A stretch of DNA of 64,000 nucleotides from Bacteroides sp. (GCA_019416685.1 DXWV01000059.1:208872-272871), one strand, 5' to 3'; counted from the stretch's first letter, positions 50,392 through 61,700 are shown. Notes: generated by a model not told the origin, from the letters alone. Program-made: numbers and translations.

Positions 50392-53300
50392 ATGAAAACT
50401 ATTTTGTGTCTGATTCTCTTTCTTAATCTATCTGTTTGGTCATTATTGGGACAGGTTCATTTTACCCGTTTGAATAATGAAGACGGATTATCACACAGTG
50501 AAGTGAAGTCTATATTGCAGGATAGCTATGGGTATATATGGGTCAGTACGCGCAATAAACTGAACCGCTATGACGGGTGTGAATTTAAGGTATTGGATTG
50601 TTATGACTCGATAGCGAATAAACGCAATAACAATACGGCTGCCCTATGTGAGGATATGAACCGGATGCTATGGGTAGGCACGGATGAAGGTGTTTTTATC
50701 TATGATCCGGTAGTGGAGACTTTTACTTATCTGGAACGTTGGCTGAATCTTCAGGACGCAGGTTTTCTATATAACTGGGTTTCAAATATCGTAGCTGATA
50801 AGGAGGGGAATATGTGGATTGTTCTACCTTCTTGTGGCATCGTGAAAGTGAATGTACAGACAAAGACATATAAACTTTACTCAAATTTCGGGCACACTGT
50901 GTTTGAAAAAGGGGGACCATTGTCATTGACTGTGGACGGGCAAGGTATTGTCTGGGCCGGATGTATTGACCAGGGGATTTGCAGGTATGACAAAGCGAAA
51001 GATGATTTTATACAAGTATTGGAAGAAACCGGAGTCTTTCGGGGGAAAGGAGTATATGCAATGCTTTCCTGCAAAGAATCTTTGTTTATTGCTTTACACG
51101 AGGGGCGATTATTGAGGTATAATAAGGAGACAGGAATGCTGGCTCTGCATGACTTTCCGGAAGTAGACAATGTGATGATCCGCTGTTTGATGATGCCAAA
51201 GGATGAAGAACTATGGGTTGGTACAAATAATGGAGTGTATATCTATAATTTGCTGACTAAAAGTTGTACTGTATTCAGGAACGACTCCTTTGATTCACAC
51301 TCGCTTAGCTGTAATACAGTTACTGATATGTATATCGACAAAGAGAAAGGTATCTGGGTTGGTACTCTGTACGGAGGGTTGAATTATCAGAGTCGTAGTG
51401 CCGGAAATTTTATGGTTTATATACCGAACGATCATTCACAGAGTGTACAAAGCCAGTGGATTCATGGCTTATATTGGGATGCCGATATGCAGAAGCTTTG
51501 GGTGGGAACAGAAGATGAAGGTTGTTCGGTTTTTGATAAAAAGACATTGGAATTTAGCAGGATTAATGCACGTCATACAGCTCCTATTACTTATATACGA
51601 AAGATCAACGGGAATATCTGGATTGGTTATTTTAAGAATGGACTGGATATTATATCTCCTTCTATGAAGATAACGCACTATTCCAGTTTTGAACTGGGCT
51701 TGAGAGAAGAAAGTATCTATGCCTTCTGTGAAGATCACACGGGTACTATCTGGATCAGTGATGGAGGAGGAGTATACAGGGCGCAGAAAGGGACGATGCG
51801 TTTTGAGAGAGTAACGGAATTCGGAAACGGATATATACAGGATATAATGGAAGATAGCCGGGGGAATATCTGGATTGCTGCAATGGGTAATGGAGTGTAT
51901 AAATATAATATTTACTCCCAAGAATCAAAACAATATCTTGCAGACGGTAAATCCGGTTCTATCAGTTCAAATTCTGTCAGTAGCATTTTAGAAGATAGTA
52001 AAGGACGTATTTGGCTTAGTACAGATCGTGGCGGTATCTGTTGTTTTCAAAATGAGGTTTTTTATAGCTATTCGCTTGCTGAGGGGCTTCCGGACGATAT
52101 CGTATACAGAGCGGTGGAAGATGTATATGGAAATATATGGTTTGGTACCAATCATGGACTTGTGCGATTGGAACCGGATAGCAAGAAAGTACAAGTCTTT
52201 GATACGAAAGACGGTTTAAGCGTATCGAGATTTAACTATAACTCGGTAGCATTGACAGACGGGGGAACCATTTTTATGGGGACTATGCATGGACTGGTTT
52301 CATTTAATCCCGGACAATTCGTGAGAAATGATTTAGTACCCTCGGTCTATTTTACCGACTTCCAGGTGAATGGAAAAAATCTTCTTCCCAATGTCATCAA
52401 CCAATATGAAAAGGACTATAAAATCACACTTAAATATGATGAACGAAATATCAGTATCCGTTTTATAGCATTGAGTTTTGCTTCTCCCGGTGCAAACCGC
52501 TATGCGTATCGTATGAGCAATGTAGACAATGGTTGGATTTATACGGATAAGAATGTGATTTCTTATGCCGGGCTTACTACCGGGAAATATGTGCTTCATG
52601 TGAAAGGAGCCAATAATATGGGAGTGTGGGATGAGACCGAAAAAATGTTGATAATTGATGTATTACCGCCCTGGTGGGCATCTCCTGTGGCTTATATCAT
52701 CTATATACTGATGGTACTCTCGTTGCTTTTTTATTGGGTTCGCACTTATTTGAAGAGAGTAGCCCGCAGAAACGAAGAGAAGAACCTTATTTATACAATT
52801 GAAAAAGAGAAGGAACTTTATGAGTCGAAAGTGGCGTTTTTTACCAATATAACGCATGAGATACGCACTCCGTTGACACTGATTAATGGCCCGTTGGATC
52901 TGGTAATACAGGAATCCGCACTTTTTCCGAAGAATGTACAACGTTATCTGGGATTGATAAAACAAAACGTAGATCAACTGTTGAATTTGGTCAGTCAGTT
53001 GTTGGATTTTAAGGCTGCCGAAAACATGAACAAACCGTTGATATTTTCTGAGATTAAGGCACTACATCTGATTGAGTCTTTGAAAGAGCGATTTTCCGTG
53101 CTACTCTCGGAACGGAATAAAACATTTGAGGTTATGGCGAACCAAGTGGATCCGGACATTTGTGTCATTGCAGATAAAGATGCAGTTGATAAAATAATGA
53201 ATAACCTGATATTTAATGCGATCAAATATAGTAATATGCGCATTACTGTGCGAGTGAGCCGTGATGAGGAGTTTCTGATACTTGAAATAATAAATGATGG

Positions 53301-54342
53301 TTTGCTGGTATCGAAGGATATGCATGAAGCGATTTTTGAACCTTTTGTACGTGCCGAAAACAGTAAGGAGAACATAGGGGTAGGTATTGGATTGTCACTC
53401 TGCCGAAGTCTGGTGGAACAGCATCGGGGTACTTTAACCTATCGGGAAATGGAGGGATTGAACTGTTTTATACTTAAACTTCCCGTTCGTCAGAAAATAA
53501 CGGAGAGTGTGCAGGCAGTAGAAATGAGTAACGGACAGATTCAGTTGAATCGGAATAATGTGAGGGTCACTTTACTTATTGTAGACGATCATCCGGATGT
53601 GGTGGATTTCTTATCGGAACAGCTGTATGAAGAATACACTATTTTGACTGCTTCTGACGGTGTGCAGGCTTTGAATATAATAGAACATAATAAAGTGGAT
53701 ATTGTATTGAGTGATATTATTATGCCTAATATGGATGGACTGTCTCTATGTCGTAATTTGAAGTCGGAAGTGAATACCAGTCATATACTGGTGGTGTTAC
53801 TGACATCAAAGAACGATGTCAGCACAAAGATTCAAGGACTGGAAGCCGGAGCGGATGCTTATGTTGAAAAGCCATTCAATCTGAATTACCTGTCGGCTTT
53901 ACTGAAGAGCCTGATAACGAACAAGAACCGTGACATCAGCCTGCAGAATTCTAAGCCATTGGTACCTATCGGTCTGGTAGAGATAAATAAGGCTGATGAG
54001 AATTTTGTGAATCAGGTAGTAGATATCGTGAATGCGAATATATCCGATCCTGCTTTTAATGTAGAAGTACTGACTACTAAGATGTGTATGAGCCATTCTA
54101 ATTTCAGCAAGCGACTGAAAGGGATTGTGAATATGAGTCCTATAGAGTTTATCCGTTTTGTTCGTCTGAATCGTGCAGCAACCATTCTTTCACAAGAAGA
54201 TTGTCAGGTGAACGAGGTAAGTGTACTGGTGGGTATTAACTCTACAAGCAATTTTATTCAGCAATTTCAAAAACAGTTTGGAAAGACACCCAATGAGTTC
54301 CGAAAGGAATGTAAGCGGAAGGAGATTGAACCGGAAAAGTAA
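50392..54342 (+). CDS. Hybrid two-component system sensor/regulator (HTCS)
   Basis: 1316 aa. Signal peptide (MKTILCLILFLNLSVWSLLGQ), a double periplasmic propeller of Reg_prop repeats about 25-640 (SYGYIWVSTRNKLNRYDG, GNIWFGTNHGLVRL), a Y_Y_Y domain about 670-755, one membrane helix about 763-785, HisKA with H822 (NITHEIRTPLTLI), HATPase about 920-1035 (NNLIFNAIKYS, GVGIGLSLCRSL), receiver with D1108 (VLSDIIMPNMDG) and an AraC-type HTH about 1210-1312. Such proteins bind oligosaccharides in the periplasm and activate nearby polysaccharide genes. The GH92 operator overlaps this gene's stop codon. It is the leading candidate for controlling the five matching promoters. Confidence 0.95.
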   Translation: MKTILCLILFLNLSVWSLLGQVHFTRLNNEDGLSHSEVKSILQDSYGYIWVSTRNKLNRYDGCEFKVLDCYDSIANKRNNNTAALCEDMNRMLWVGTDEGVFIYDPVVETFTYLERWLNLQDAGFLYNWVSNIVADKEGNMWIVLPSCGIVKVNVQTKTYKLYSNFGHTVFEKGGPLSLTVDGQGIVWAGCIDQGICRYDKAKDDFIQVLEETGVFRGKGVYAMLSCKESLFIALHEGRLLRYNKETGMLALHDFPEVDNVMIRCLMMPKDEELWVGTNNGVYIYNLLTKSCTVFRNDSFDSHSLSCNTVTDMYIDKEKGIWVGTLYGGLNYQSRSAGNFMVYIPNDHSQSVQSQWIHGLYWDADMQKLWVGTEDEGCSVFDKKTLEFSRINARHTAPITYIRKINGNIWIGYFKNGLDIISPSMKITHYSSFELGLREESIYAFCEDHTGTIWISDGGGVYRAQKGTMRFERVTEFGNGYIQDIMEDSRGNIWIAAMGNGVYKYNIYSQESKQYLADGKSGSISSNSVSSILEDSKGRIWLSTDRGGICCFQNEVFYSYSLAEGLPDDIVYRAVEDVYGNIWFGTNHGLVRLEPDSKKVQVFDTKDGLSVSRFNYNSVALTDGGTIFMGTMHGLVSFNPGQFVRNDLVPSVYFTDFQVNGKNLLPNVINQYEKDYKITLKYDERNISIRFIALSFASPGANRYAYRMSNVDNGWIYTDKNVISYAGLTTGKYVLHVKGANNMGVWDETEKMLIIDVLPPWWASPVAYIIYILMVLSLLFYWVRTYLKRVARRNEEKNLIYTIEKEKELYESKVAFFTNITHEIRTPLTLINGPLDLVIQESALFPKNVQRYLGLIKQNVDQLLNLVSQLLDFKAAENMNKPLIFSEIKALHLIESLKERFSVLLSERNKTFEVMANQVDPDICVIADKDAVDKIMNNLIFNAIKYSNMRITVRVSRDEEFLILEIINDGLLVSKDMHEAIFEPFVRAENSKENIGVGIGLSLCRSLVEQHRGTLTYREMEGLNCFILKLPVRQKITESVQAVEMSNGQIQLNRNNVRVTLLIVDDHPDVVDFLSEQLYEEYTILTASDGVQALNIIEHNKVDIVLSDIIMPNMDGLSLCRNLKSEVNTSHILVVLLTSKNDVSTKIQGLEAGADAYVEKPFNLNYLSALLKSLITNKNRDISLQNSKPLVPIGLVEINKADENFVNQVVDIVNANISDPAFNVEVLTTKMCMSHSNFSKRLKGIVNMSPIEFIRFVRLNRAATILSQEDCQVNEVSVLVGINSTSNFIQQFQKQFGKTPNEFRKECKRKEIEPEK

Positions 54343-54403
54343 GATTGTCCATATTTTAAGTAATTCTCTCTATTTTTTTATAGAGTAAATCCCGGTTACT
54401 TTG
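54339..54403 (+). promoter_or_regulatory. Operator and -7 box of the GH92 promoter
   Basis: Half-site 1 GTAAGATTGTCCATATT (54339-54355, overlapping the HTCS stop), half-site 2 GTAATTCTCTCTATTTT (54360-54376), -7 box TTACTTTG (54396-54403). The four-base spacer TTAA is the same as at the MFS promoter. Confidence 0.8.
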
Positions 54404-54441
54404 CAGTCATCAAGTTAACGATTAATATTTGTATGACCCTG

Positions 54442-57213
54442 ATGAAAACACAATCAAATCTTTATCTGCTCCTGATAAGTTTTATAACTTTATTCTCTTT
54501 TGATACAATGTATGCTTCATCATATAACATTGCACCGGATAGTCGTGTGTCGGCATCTTCTATGGTCAATGAATTGTATGATGCCGGGAATGTTGTTGAC
54601 CGGGTCATTCGTATATCAGACCAAGGAGAATGGGCATCGAAAAGTACAATGACATTTTGGGGACAAATAGATTATCCCTGGATACAATTGGATTGGGATG
54701 AAGCCAGATATGTTAATAAAGTAATTTTGTACGACCGCCCGGACGAGAGAACACATGTTGCCGGAGGTATTCTTCGTTTCAGTGACGGGAGTTTTGTAAA
54801 TGTATGGCAAATACCTAACGATGGTAGTCCCAAAGTAGTGGAGTTCGCTGCGAGAAAGACTCAATGGATTCGTTTTGAAGTGACAGATGGCGATGGTGAG
54901 AACTTAGGATTATCAGAGATTGAAGTTTTTCCTGCCCCGGAAGATTATACTGATTATGTTTCGTGGGTAGACCCATATATAGAGTCTGCAAGAGGGCGAT
55001 ATTTTTTCTTCATTACAGGTAATCAACCTTTCGGAATGATTAGTGCTGCTCCTTTGACCCGGAATAAGAATCAATATGGAGGTGGATATAATTATAATTC
55101 TACCCATATACTCGGCTTTCCTCAAATACATTGCTGGATGTTGTCGGGGTTAACATTTATGCCTACTACAGGTGATATAAACCCTACATTGGGTGAGCAA
55201 CATTGGGAATCCTCTTTTACCCATGATGGGGAGATTGTTCAACCGGGTTATCATCGGTTGTATCTTGATAAATATAATACATGGGTGGAACAAACCGCTA
55301 CAGACCGGGTTAGCTTTTATAGATTGACCTATACTGAAGATGCGTCGGCAAATATTTTACTCAACCTGGGGGGGTATGTTGCTACCTCGACTATGGTGAA
55401 TGCACGGATATATAAAACGGGAAATAATGAGCTTACCGGATCTTTTGATACCAAGGGACGTTTGTGGGGTGGTCCCGATGTGGTAAAGATATTCTTTATC
55501 GCCCGGTTTGATAAACCTTTTAACTCTCTTGACGGTTGGGTTGATAAAGACTATTTCTCTAATATCGAAGAGCTACAGGGAATTCAGGAAAGTAAACCAC
55601 GAAATGACTCCGGATGGAGCTATCATGATGCACCTACTTCGGGAGTGAGCGTGAAGTATAGAGTTCGGCGTGGAGAACAAATCAATGTAAAAATGGCAAT
55701 TTCGTATGTAAGTATAGCCAATGCAAGAGAGAATCTTAAAGAGGGTTGCGGTCACTGGGATTTTGATAAAGTTCGTAAAGATTCACAAAATGAGTGGAAT
55801 CAATGGTTAGGCAAAATTGATGTAAAAGGAGGTACAGAGGCTCAGAAGATTAAATTGTATACGGATTTGTGGCATACTTTATTGGGGCGCCATAAAATAG
55901 ATGACTATAATGGTGAATATCCCGACTATACACGAGGAGGAATCCGTAAAGGGACACATACATTAAATGCTGGTCTACAAGTAAAGCAACTGAAAAAGGA
56001 TGGGTCGGGAAAGCCGATACATCACATGTACAATTCTGATGCATTTTGGTTGACTCAATGGAATCTGAATACATTATGGGGACTTGTGTATCCGTCTGTA
56101 TTGGATGATTTTGCAGCATCATTAGTCCAGTATAGTATTAATGGGGATTTATTGCCTCGTGGTCCTTGTGCAGGGGGGTATTCCTACATTATGACCGGTT
56201 GCCCTGCCACTTCCCTGATTACCAGCGCCTATCAAAGAGAGGTGGCTAAAAAGTGGTCACCTTCTGTTGCTTATAATAAGATAAAGAGAAATCATGAAAA
56301 GGGAGGTATGCTTGCTTTGGATATGGATAAAGAACTGGACTATTATATACAGCATGGATATTGCCCGGATAATGCGGGACTAACTATCCAATGGGCTTTT
56401 GAGGACTGGGCTTTAGCCGAAATGGCTGCTAAGATGGGCAAAAAGAAAGATTATGCTTATTATCATAAACGTTCGGGCGGCTGGGATAAGTCTTTTAATA
56501 AAGAACTTAAACTTATTCTTCCTAAGAAAGCAGATGGATGCTGGCTTCATACTAACCCGTTAAGTGGTGAGGGCTTTGTAGAGTCGAATGCCTGGCAAGC
56601 TACTTTCGGACTGTCTCATGATATACCTAAACTGGCAACACTGATGGGAGGTAACGATAGTTTATGCCAAATGTTGAATTACGCTTTTGAAAAAGCTGCC
56701 CCTACGGATTTTGTTTATGGTTATAGCGATGGATATATAAGTTATGCCAATCAGCCGGGATGCTCGAATGCACATGTCTTTGCTCATGCCGGTAAACCTT
56801 GGTTAACTCAATACTGGGTACGTCGTGTGAAAGAACAGGCACATGGTGCTATAACACCTGACAAAGGGTATGGAGGACACGATGAAGATCAGGGGCAAAT
56901 GGGAGGGATAGGTACATTGATGGCCATTGGGCTTTTTAGCCTGGATGGTGGCTCAAAGCATTGCCCTGCTTATGATATAACGAGTCCTGTGTTTGATGAG
57001 GTTACGATAAAACTGGATTCCGTATATTATAAGGGTAAAGAGTTTAAGATTAAGACTTATAATAATTCAAAAGATAATTGTTATATACAACGCGCCCGTT
57101 TAAACGGAAAAGAATATAATTCTTACCAACTTCCGCACTCGGATTTTGCACAGGGTGGATTACTGGAACTATGGTTGGGAGATATTCCGTGTAAGTGGGG
57201 AACTTCTGATTGA
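54442..57213 (+). CDS. GH92-family alpha-mannosidase-like protein with discoidin-like N-terminus
   Basis: 923 aa from the ATG at 54442; 54433 is possible, but 54442 aligns exactly with the start of the MFS gene. Signal peptide about 1-25. A discoidin-like domain lies at about 27-165 (EWASKSTMTFWGQIDYPWIQLDWDEARYVNKVILYDRP), the GH92 N-terminal sandwich at about 170-410 and the (alpha/alpha)6 domain at about 430-860 (HHMYNSDAFWLTQWNLNTLWGLVYP, AFWLT, WVRRVKEQAHGAITPDKGYGGHDEDQGQMGG). GHDEDQGQM carries the Asp residues that act as base in GH92 enzymes. The family is calcium-dependent and inverting, on alpha-mannosides. Sequence around the middle is divergent, so substrate is uncertain. Exported. 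Confidence 0.85.
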   Translation: MKTQSNLYLLLISFITLFSFDTMYASSYNIAPDSRVSASSMVNELYDAGNVVDRVIRISDQGEWASKSTMTFWGQIDYPWIQLDWDEARYVNKVILYDRPDERTHVAGGILRFSDGSFVNVWQIPNDGSPKVVEFAARKTQWIRFEVTDGDGENLGLSEIEVFPAPEDYTDYVSWVDPYIESARGRYFFFITGNQPFGMISAAPLTRNKNQYGGGYNYNSTHILGFPQIHCWMLSGLTFMPTTGDINPTLGEQHWESSFTHDGEIVQPGYHRLYLDKYNTWVEQTATDRVSFYRLTYTEDASANILLNLGGYVATSTMVNARIYKTGNNELTGSFDTKGRLWGGPDVVKIFFIARFDKPFNSLDGWVDKDYFSNIEELQGIQESKPRNDSGWSYHDAPTSGVSVKYRVRRGEQINVKMAISYVSIANARENLKEGCGHWDFDKVRKDSQNEWNQWLGKIDVKGGTEAQKIKLYTDLWHTLLGRHKIDDYNGEYPDYTRGGIRKGTHTLNAGLQVKQLKKDGSGKPIHHMYNSDAFWLTQWNLNTLWGLVYPSVLDDFAASLVQYSINGDLLPRGPCAGGYSYIMTGCPATSLITSAYQREVAKKWSPSVAYNKIKRNHEKGGMLALDMDKELDYYIQHGYCPDNAGLTIQWAFEDWALAEMAAKMGKKKDYAYYHKRSGGWDKSFNKELKLILPKKADGCWLHTNPLSGEGFVESNAWQATFGLSHDIPKLATLMGGNDSLCQMLNYAFEKAAPTDFVYGYSDGYISYANQPGCSNAHVFAHAGKPWLTQYWVRRVKEQAHGAITPDKGYGGHDEDQGQMGGIGTLMAIGLFSLDGGSKHCPAYDITSPVFDEVTIKLDSVYYKGKEFKIKTYNNSKDNCYIQRARLNGKEYNSYQLPHSDFAQGGLLELWLGDIPCKWGTSD

Positions 57214-57283
57214 TATATGTTGCTTTAAATAGTGAAGCATGCCCGGTTGTTTTTTAATATGCTGTTCATTTAGTCCGGAAATA

Positions 57284-57348
57284 GTAATATTGTCCATATC
57301 TTAAGTAATTTATTCTATTACCTGAGCTTCTGATTTTCTCTTTCTTTG
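57284..57348 (+). promoter_or_regulatory. Operator and -7 box of the MFS/DUF5107/epimerase operon
   Basis: Half-site 1 GTAATATTGTCCATATC (57284-57300), spacer TTAA, half-site 2 GTAATTTATTCTATTAC (57305-57321), -7 box TTTCTTTG (57341-57348). Distances are the same as at the other four promoters. Confidence 0.8.
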
Positions 57349-57377
57349 CACTATAAAAATAACTAATAATACGAATC

Positions 57378-58763
57378 ATGAAAATACAATCAAATCTTTA
57401 TCTGTTTCTGATAGCTTTAATATCGGCTATGGGAGGTTTCCTTTTTGGCTATGACTGGGTGGTAATAGGAGGGGCAAAACCATTCTACGAACAATACTTT
57501 CAAATAGCAGATAGCCCGGTGTTGCAAGGGTGGGCTATGAGTAGTGCGCTGATAGGTTGCTTGGTTGGAGCACTGAGTGCCGGAAAAATGAGTGATCGTT
57601 TCGGGCGGAAGCCTATTCTCACATTGGCAGCAGGACTGTTTATCTGTACAGCTATTGGTACGGGTGCTGCCCATTCCTTTACTTTTTTCAATATCTTCAG
57701 GTTGATTGGCGGATTTGCTATCGGTATAGCTTCCAGTCTCTCTCCTATGTATATTGCCGAAATTGCTCCTGCTCATTTGCGCGGACGTTTTGTCTCTATT
57801 AATCAGTTGACAGTTGTGCTGGGTATTCTTGCTGCTCAGATTGTAAATTGGCAGATAGCAGAACCGGTTGCTATAGGGGCTACTTATGAAATGATACGCG
57901 ATTCTTGGAATGGGCAAATGGGCTGGCGTTGGATGTTTTGGGCCATGACAGTCCCTGCAGCACTGTTTTTTGTATTTAGTTTTATACTTCCCGAGAGTCC
58001 CCGTTGGTTGGCTTCTGCCGGTCACAGAGAAGCTGCTTTTAGAGTCTTTGCCCGTATGGGGGGACAGGATTATGCTCGTCAGGAGCTGGAGGCAATTGCT
58101 ATGGCTTCTTCAGATAGTGGACAGCAAGGAGGTTTCAGGCAGTTATTACGTCCAGCCATGCGTAAGGTATTGATTATTGGTGTTGTGATGGCTGTTTTGC
58201 AACAATGGTGTGGTATCAATGTGATATTTAATTATGCACAGGAGATATTCATGGCTGCAGGATATGGTGTTTCGGATGTGCTGATGAATATTGTGGTGAC
58301 TGGAGTCACTAATGTTATATTTACGATTCTGGCTATGTTTGTGGTCGATCGTTGGGGACGTAAAGCACTTACTCTGATAGGCTCATTCGGGCTGACTGTG
58401 ATTTATGCATTTATGGGGGCGGCCTATTATTTTCACATTACCGGTATTGCATTACTTATTATTGTAGTATTGGCTATTGCATGTTATGCAATGACGCTGG
58501 CAACAACGATGTGGGTAATTATCTCTGAGATATTCCCTAACCGTGTCCGGGGAGTGGCTATGTCAATTTGTACATTTGCCTTGTGGGGAGCTTGTTTCAT
58601 TCTCACGTATACTTTCCCGGTGTTGAATAGTGGATTGGGAGCCGCCGGAACTTTCTGGCTTTATGGTATCATCTGTCTTGCCGGTGGTGTTTTTGTGGTA
58701 TTTTGTTTGCCGGAAACGAAAGGTAAGAGTCTGGAAGAACTGGAAAAAGAATTAGTAAAATAG
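57378..58763 (+). CDS. MFS sugar:proton symporter (sugar porter family)
   Basis: 461 aa with 12 membrane helices. Sugar porter signatures: GFLFGYDWVVIGGA in helix 1, DRFGRKP between helices 2 and 3, SPMYIAEIAPAHLRGRFVSINQL, PESPRWL, QQWCGINVIFNYAQEIF in helix 7, DRWGRKA between 8 and 9, and PETKGKSLEELE at the end. It resembles XylE/GLUT-type proteins that take up a pentose or hexose with a proton across the inner membrane. The first 14 residues are nearly the same as those of the GH92 protein. First gene of an operon with the DUF5107-TPR and aldose epimerase genes. Confidence 0.93.
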   Translation: MKIQSNLYLFLIALISAMGGFLFGYDWVVIGGAKPFYEQYFQIADSPVLQGWAMSSALIGCLVGALSAGKMSDRFGRKPILTLAAGLFICTAIGTGAAHSFTFFNIFRLIGGFAIGIASSLSPMYIAEIAPAHLRGRFVSINQLTVVLGILAAQIVNWQIAEPVAIGATYEMIRDSWNGQMGWRWMFWAMTVPAALFFVFSFILPESPRWLASAGHREAAFRVFARMGGQDYARQELEAIAMASSDSGQQGGFRQLLRPAMRKVLIIGVVMAVLQQWCGINVIFNYAQEIFMAAGYGVSDVLMNIVVTGVTNVIFTILAMFVVDRWGRKALTLIGSFGLTVIYAFMGAAYYFHITGIALLIIVVLAIACYAMTLATTMWVIISEIFPNRVRGVAMSICTFALWGACFILTYTFPVLNSGLGAAGTFWLYGIICLAGGVFVVFCLPETKGKSLEELEKELVK

Positions 58764-58775
58764 TTGTTATATAGT

Positions 58776-61700
58776 ATGGAAAAAATAACCCGACATTTAA
58801 TTCAAAGTACGGTGCACACCAGTGAGGTGCGTGCCTGGGAAGAAGACATTCTACTTCCTACCTACGAAATAGGAAAGGAAGAGAAAAATCCCATTTTTTT
58901 GGAAAAGCGAGTATATCAAGGCAGTAGTGGTTCTGTCTATCCTTATCCTGTAGTGGAGAAGATATCCGATAATAAGGTTGATAAGAAGTATCATGCTCTT
59001 TTTATAGAGAATGAGTATATCAAAGTCATGATATTGCCGGAACTGGGTGGACGTATACATATGGCTTATGATAAAGTGAAGCAACGTCATTTTGTATATT
59101 ACAATCAAGTAGTGAAGCCTGCTCTGGTGGGGCTTACCGGTCCATGGATTTCGGGTGGGATTGAATTTAACTGGCCTCAGCACCATTGTCCCTCTACTTT
59201 TCTTCCTACTGACTTTTCTATCGAAGAGAATGCTGACGGTAGTAAAACAATCTGGTGTAATGAGGTGGAACGTATGTTCCGTACCAAAGGGATGCAGGGC
59301 TTTACCCTCTATCCGGGTAAAGCATATATTGAGATTAATGTGAAGATTTACAATCGTACTGCTTTCCCTCAGACATTCTTATGGTGGGCCAATCCGGCAG
59401 TGGTCGTTAATGATCACTATCATTCGGTATTCCCACCCGATGTGAATGCTGTATTTGATCATGGTAAGCGCGATGTATCATCCTTTCCTATAGCCACCGG
59501 AGTTTATTATAAGCAAGACTACTCAGCAGGAGTGGATATTTCAAAATACAAGAATATTCCTGTTCCTACTTCTTATATGGCTATTCAGTCGAAATATGAC
59601 TTTGTGGGCGGTTATGAGGCCGATGTTCAGGGGGGCTTATTGCATGTAGCCGATCATCATGTATCTCCGGGTAAGAAACAGTGGACCTGGGGAAATGGAG
59701 ATTTTGGTAAGGCCTGGGACAGGAATCTGACTGATGAGGACGGACCTTATATTGAACTGATGACAGGAATGTATACGGATAATCAACCGGATTTCTCATG
59801 GTTGCAACCTTATGAAGAAAAGTCGTGGGTACAGTATTTCATGCCTTACAGTGAAGTGGGCTATGTGAAGAATGCTACCAAAGATGCTCTGTTAAATATA
59901 GAACTAAAAGACGGTAATGCTCATTTGGTGCTTTATACTACAGGAGTGAATAAGGATGTGCATCTGTTGGCAAAGGATATTCATGGTAAGATATTGCTGG
60001 ATAAGATAATTCAGATTTCTCCGGCAGAACCGTTTACTGTTATTTTTCCGGTAAATGATTTAAAGGAGGAAGATATTCAGACGGAGATCAGAGATTGTGA
60101 GGGAAAAGTAATGCTTACTTATCAGGCTGATAAACCGGAAATAAAACCGGTACCCGACCCTGCCAAAGCAGCGAAAGATCCTAAAGATATTGCTTCTATA
60201 GAACAGTTGTTCCTGACCGGACTTCATTTGGAACAATATCGACATGCCACTTATAATCCGATGGACTACTATCAGGAAGCTTTACGCCGTGAACCGGGTA
60301 ATATACGTTGTAATAACGCAGTTGGTTTGCTGTTGATGCGTAAAGGACAGTTTGCTGCCGCCGAAGAGTATTTTCGTACGGCTGTAGCTACTTTGACCGA
60401 ACGTAATCCGAATCCGTATGATGGAGAACCATCCTATAACCTGGGCTGGAGTTGTAAGATGCAGGGTAAAGCGGACGAAGCTTATGATGCATTCTTCAAG
60501 TCGGCATGGAATGCCGCCTGGCAGGATGCTGCCTATTATGGTCTTGCACAAATAGATACGGCGAAAGGTAAATATGAGAGTGCTTTGGATAAAATAGATC
60601 GTTCTCTTATTCGTAATTGGCATAATCATAAAGCACGTCAGTTGAAAGTTTCGATTCTGCGTAAACTGAACCGTAAAGAGGAGGCTTTAAGCCTGATAGA
60701 GGAGTCTTTGAAGATAGACCGTTTCAATATGGGATGTCGTTTTGAGTATTATCTATTGACTAAAGACGAGAACTCGCTGGTGGAAATGAAGACACTGATG
60801 CGTCATTGGGAACATGCTTATATTGAATATGCGCTTGACTTTGCGGGTGCAGGTTTGTATGAAGAAGCCATCTTGTTTTTGCAAAGTTATGTTGCCGGAG
60901 CCAACAAGGTATATCCTATGATCCACTATGCTCTTGGCTATTTCAATGCTTGCCGGGGAGATAACAACAAAGCATTGGATTACTATCGGAAAGCAGAACA
61001 AGCCGATCATTCTTATTGTTTTCCGAACCGTATCGAGGAAGTCGTGATTTTGCAAAATGCATTGGCTTTGAACAGTCAGGGAGCTAAGGCAGCCTATAGT
61101 TTAGGAAACTTCTGGTATGCTGCCCGGCAGTATGAGAACGCCATTAGCTGCTGGGAGACTTCTGTTGCTATTGCTCCGGATTTTCCTACAGTGTGGCGTA
61201 ACCTGTCATTGGCCTATTATAATAAACAGAATGATAAAGCAAAAGCACTGGACGCTTTGGAAAAAGCATTTCAGTTGGATGAACACGATTCGCGCATTCT
61301 GATGGAACTGGACCAGCTATATAAACGTTTGGGATACTCGCACGAACGGCGTCTTGCGTTTCTGGAGGCTCATTTGCCTGAAACAGAAGAAAGGGATGAT
61401 TTATCTATTGAACGCATCACTCTTTACAATCAGCTGGGACGTTATGCTGAGGCTAAAGCATTGATAGAAAGTCGTAAATTCCATCCTTGGGAAGGAGGAG
61501 AAGGCAAAATTACGGGACAATATGTACTTTGCCGGGTAGAACTTGCCAGAATAGCTTTGCGTGAACAGCGCTATGCGGATGCACTGGCTCTGCTGAAAGA
61601 GACTGAAAACTATCCTTATAATCTGGGAGAAGGTAAGCTGGCAAATGCTGAAGAAAATGATATCTGGTATTATAAAGGTGAAGCCTACCGTGGACTGGGT

